A stretch of 5,437 nucleotides of DNA from an uncultured Actinomycetes bacterium. Lineage in GTDB: Bacteria; Actinomycetota; Actinomycetes; S36-B12. Under the pieces are notes generated by a model that was not told the DNA's origin, searched no databases, and was given only the letters and a program-made list of their open reading frames with translations. The stretch is taken from the NCBI GenBank assembly GCA_905181745.1, contig CAJIYV010000075.1, positions 1-5,437 on the forward strand, given 5' to 3'. Shown here in pieces: positions 3,897 through 5,437 of this stretch. The translations under genes were made by a program, and so were the position numbers. Position 1 is the first letter of the stretch. The number at the start of each line of letters is the position of its first letter.

Positions 3897-5437
3897 ATTC
3901 GGTGCACTGCGGCAATTGCATCGTCAAGTGCAACATCAACGCGCTCGCCACTTGCACGATCCTTCACCTCAATCACGCCTCTTTCCAAGCCCTTACCGAT
4001 TACAACGATCGTGGGAACACCAATCAATTCGGAATCATTAAACTTCACACCGGGTGAAACACCTACCCGGTCATCAAGGATCACGCGCAAACCCATTTGG
4101 TCCCAGATCTGCGCGAGCTCTTCTGCCTTGGTTGCTACATCTTCTGACTTTCCAGCGGCCACCAGATAAATGTCTGCGGGGGCTATTTCACGCGGCCACA
4201 CCAAGCCTTTGTCGTCGTGGTGCTGTTCAGCAATCACAGCGACTGCTCGTGAAACGCCTATTCCATAGGAACCCATGGTGACCGTGACCAACTCGCCTCT
4301 TTCATCGAGCACCTTAAGGCCCAACGCTTCGGCGTATTTGCGACCAAGCTGAAATATATGTCCAATTTCGATACCGCGGGCCAGGTTTATCGTTCCCCCA
4401 CATGATGCGCAAGGGTCTCCATCAAAGACTTCCGCTACGTCGATTACCCCGTCAGATTCAAAGTCGCGCTCGGACACCAGGTCATACACGTGTTGGCCTT
4501 TAACATTGTCCCCGGTGATCCACCGAGTGCCTCTCACTACCCGGGGGTCAGTAAGGAATTCAATCCCGCTCGTGGATTTTTTACCCAGCGCACGTGGTCC
4601 GATGTAGCCCTTAATGAGTGCCGGGTGTGCGGCGAAGTCTGCCTCCTCAAATGGACGAGCCACTCGTGGATACAAAGCAGCTTCGAGTCTGCGAGTGTCA
4701 ATCTCTCGATCACCGGGCAGGCCGATCGCAAGCGGTTCTTCACTGTCATCAGCGTTAGTTACGATAACCAAAATATTTTTTAAGGTATCGGCCGCATTCC
4801 ACAGACGGTCAGCTCGCGCCAAATCCGCCCGCTCATTGGACAAGTTCACAAGTGAATCAATCGTTGGGGTTTCGGGGGTCTGCTCTGCATGTGAAGCTGG
4901 CAGTTCCGTGTCCAGATTGATTCCGGGATCAAATGAAGCCAATGGGATGTGGAGCGCCTCGACATTGGCCGCGAAGCCGCAGTCGCATCTCACATAAGTG
5001 TCTTCTCCGAACGGGCTGTTAGCAAGGAACTCCTCGCTGCGAGATCCACCCATTGCACCAGCCATTGCAGAAACTATTACGTAATCGATCTTCATGCGCT
5101 TAAATGTGGAGACGTACGCGTCTCGATGTCGATTGTACGAAAACTCAAGCCCCTCATCATCGACATCAAATGAGTAAGAGTCCTTCATGACGAACTCACG
5201 GCCGCGAAGAATGCCGGCACGTGGCCGCGCTTCATCACGATATTTCGTTTGAATCTGGTAAATCCACAGGGGGAGGTCGCGATACGAGGAGAATTCACCT
5301 TTCACCATCTGGGTGAACATTTCCTCATGCGTTGGACCTAAGAGGTAGTCATTGCCCTTACGATCTTTGAGGCGAAAAAGGTTGTCGCCGTATTCGGTCC
5401 AACGACCGGTCGTTTCATAGGCTTCACGCGGCAGTAA
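3884..5437 (-). CDS. proS: Prolyl-tRNA synthetase, bacterial type (partial, N-terminus beyond right edge)
   Basis: ProRS charges tRNA-Pro with proline. The frame is open from base 5437 and gives 517 residues; roughly 60-80 N-terminal residues, including class II motif 1, are missing. Visible numbering: GPTHEE near 34-39; class II motif 2 region YRDEARPRAGILRGREFVMKD (66-86); a CDCGFAANVEAL segment (151-162); an inserted editing (INS, YbaK-like) domain at about 200-335; CASCGG (343-348) followed by RGIEIGHIFQLG; motif 3 GSYGIGVSRAVAV (389-401); and a C-terminal anticodon-binding domain (about 419-517). The INS domain identifies the bacterial type that hydrolyses Ala-tRNA-Pro. At the position where E. 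coli has its editing lysine (in NEVK) this protein has Arg-Arg (249-250), so deacylation may be altered. The TGA stop overlaps the start of the transporter gene. Confidence 0.97.
   Translation of the reverse strand, partial: LLPREAYETTGRWTEYGDNLFRLKDRKGNDYLLGPTHEEMFTQMVKGEFSSYRDLPLWIYQIQTKYRDEARPRAGILRGREFVMKDSYSFDVDDEGLEFSYNRHRDAYVSTFKRMKIDYVIVSAMAGAMGGSRSEEFLANSPFGEDTYVRCDCGFAANVEALHIPLASFDPGINLDTELPASHAEQTPETPTIDSLVNLSNERADLARADRLWNAADTLKNILVIVTNADDSEEPLAIGLPGDREIDTRRLEAALYPRVARPFEEADFAAHPALIKGYIGPRALGKKSTSGIEFLTDPRVVRGTRWITGDNVKGQHVYDLVSERDFESDGVIDVAEVFDGDPCASCGGTINLARGIEIGHIFQLGRKYAEALGLKVLDERGELVTVTMGSYGIGVSRAVAVIAEQHHDDKGLVWPREIAPADIYLVAAGKSEDVATKAEELAQIWDQMGLRVILDDRVGVSPGVKFNDSELIGVPTIVVIGKGLERGVIEVKDRASGERVDVALDDAIAAVHRICTS

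Overview
The window is a run of genes that all read on the minus strand. In transcription order (high to low coordinate) they are proS (3' part, entering at the right edge), a TSUP/TauE-SafE membrane transporter, rimP, nusA, ylxR (rnpM) and infB (5' part, leaving at the left edge). The rimP-nusA-ylxR-infB order is a widely conserved bacterial translation/transcription operon. The source looks like an actinomycete (Actinomycetota). NusA is a short form ending soon after its second KH domain, as in mycobacteria. IF2 begins with the actinobacterial 'VYELAKELG...VRSASSTVEAPVARRL' type N-domain, followed by a long Pro/Gly/Ala linker with PRPGNNPFG repeats and an 'RGRKSKRAKRQEFD' segment. Base composition looks moderate for that phylum (about mid-50s % GC by eye, not computed). 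I cannot name the genus.

Layout. 5437-3884: bacterial-type prolyl-tRNA synthetase, 517 residues visible, N-terminus missing. 3896-3120: a 258-residue polytopic membrane protein that overlaps the proS end by 13 nt. 3070-2606: ribosome maturation factor RimP. 2603-1566: NusA, starting 2 nt after the rimP stop. 1550-1266: YlxR/RnpM. 1265-1036: a 230-nt leader, the only sizeable non-coding stretch. 1035-1: N-terminal 345 residues of IF2, in frame to the window edge. No intrinsic terminator is visible, and the short gaps and overlaps from proS to ylxR fit co-transcription and translational coupling.

Functionally the genes cover tRNA charging (ProRS), 30S maturation (RimP), transcription elongation/antitermination (NusA), RNase P modulation (YlxR/RnpM) and initiation (IF2). 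The transporter is the odd member.

The most interesting feature is in the infB leader. Four ATGA tetramers lie exactly 14 nt apart (plus-strand TCAT starting at 1095, 1109, 1123 and 1137). Because 14+1 is a multiple of three, the TGA inside each ATGA is the in-frame stop of the reading frame opened by the previous ATG. This makes a daisy chain of overlapping mini-ORFs (MNTKMSASQ, MKAFA, MSVSA, MKMLGAQ). The first has a GTG start with a well-spaced AAAAGAGG ribosome-binding site. The last stops one nucleotide before a 7-bp hairpin, which sits just upstream of the infB Shine-Dalgarno. I infer a termination-reinitiation leader controlling synthesis of the initiation factor IF2. The pattern is directly visible; the function is a hypothesis.
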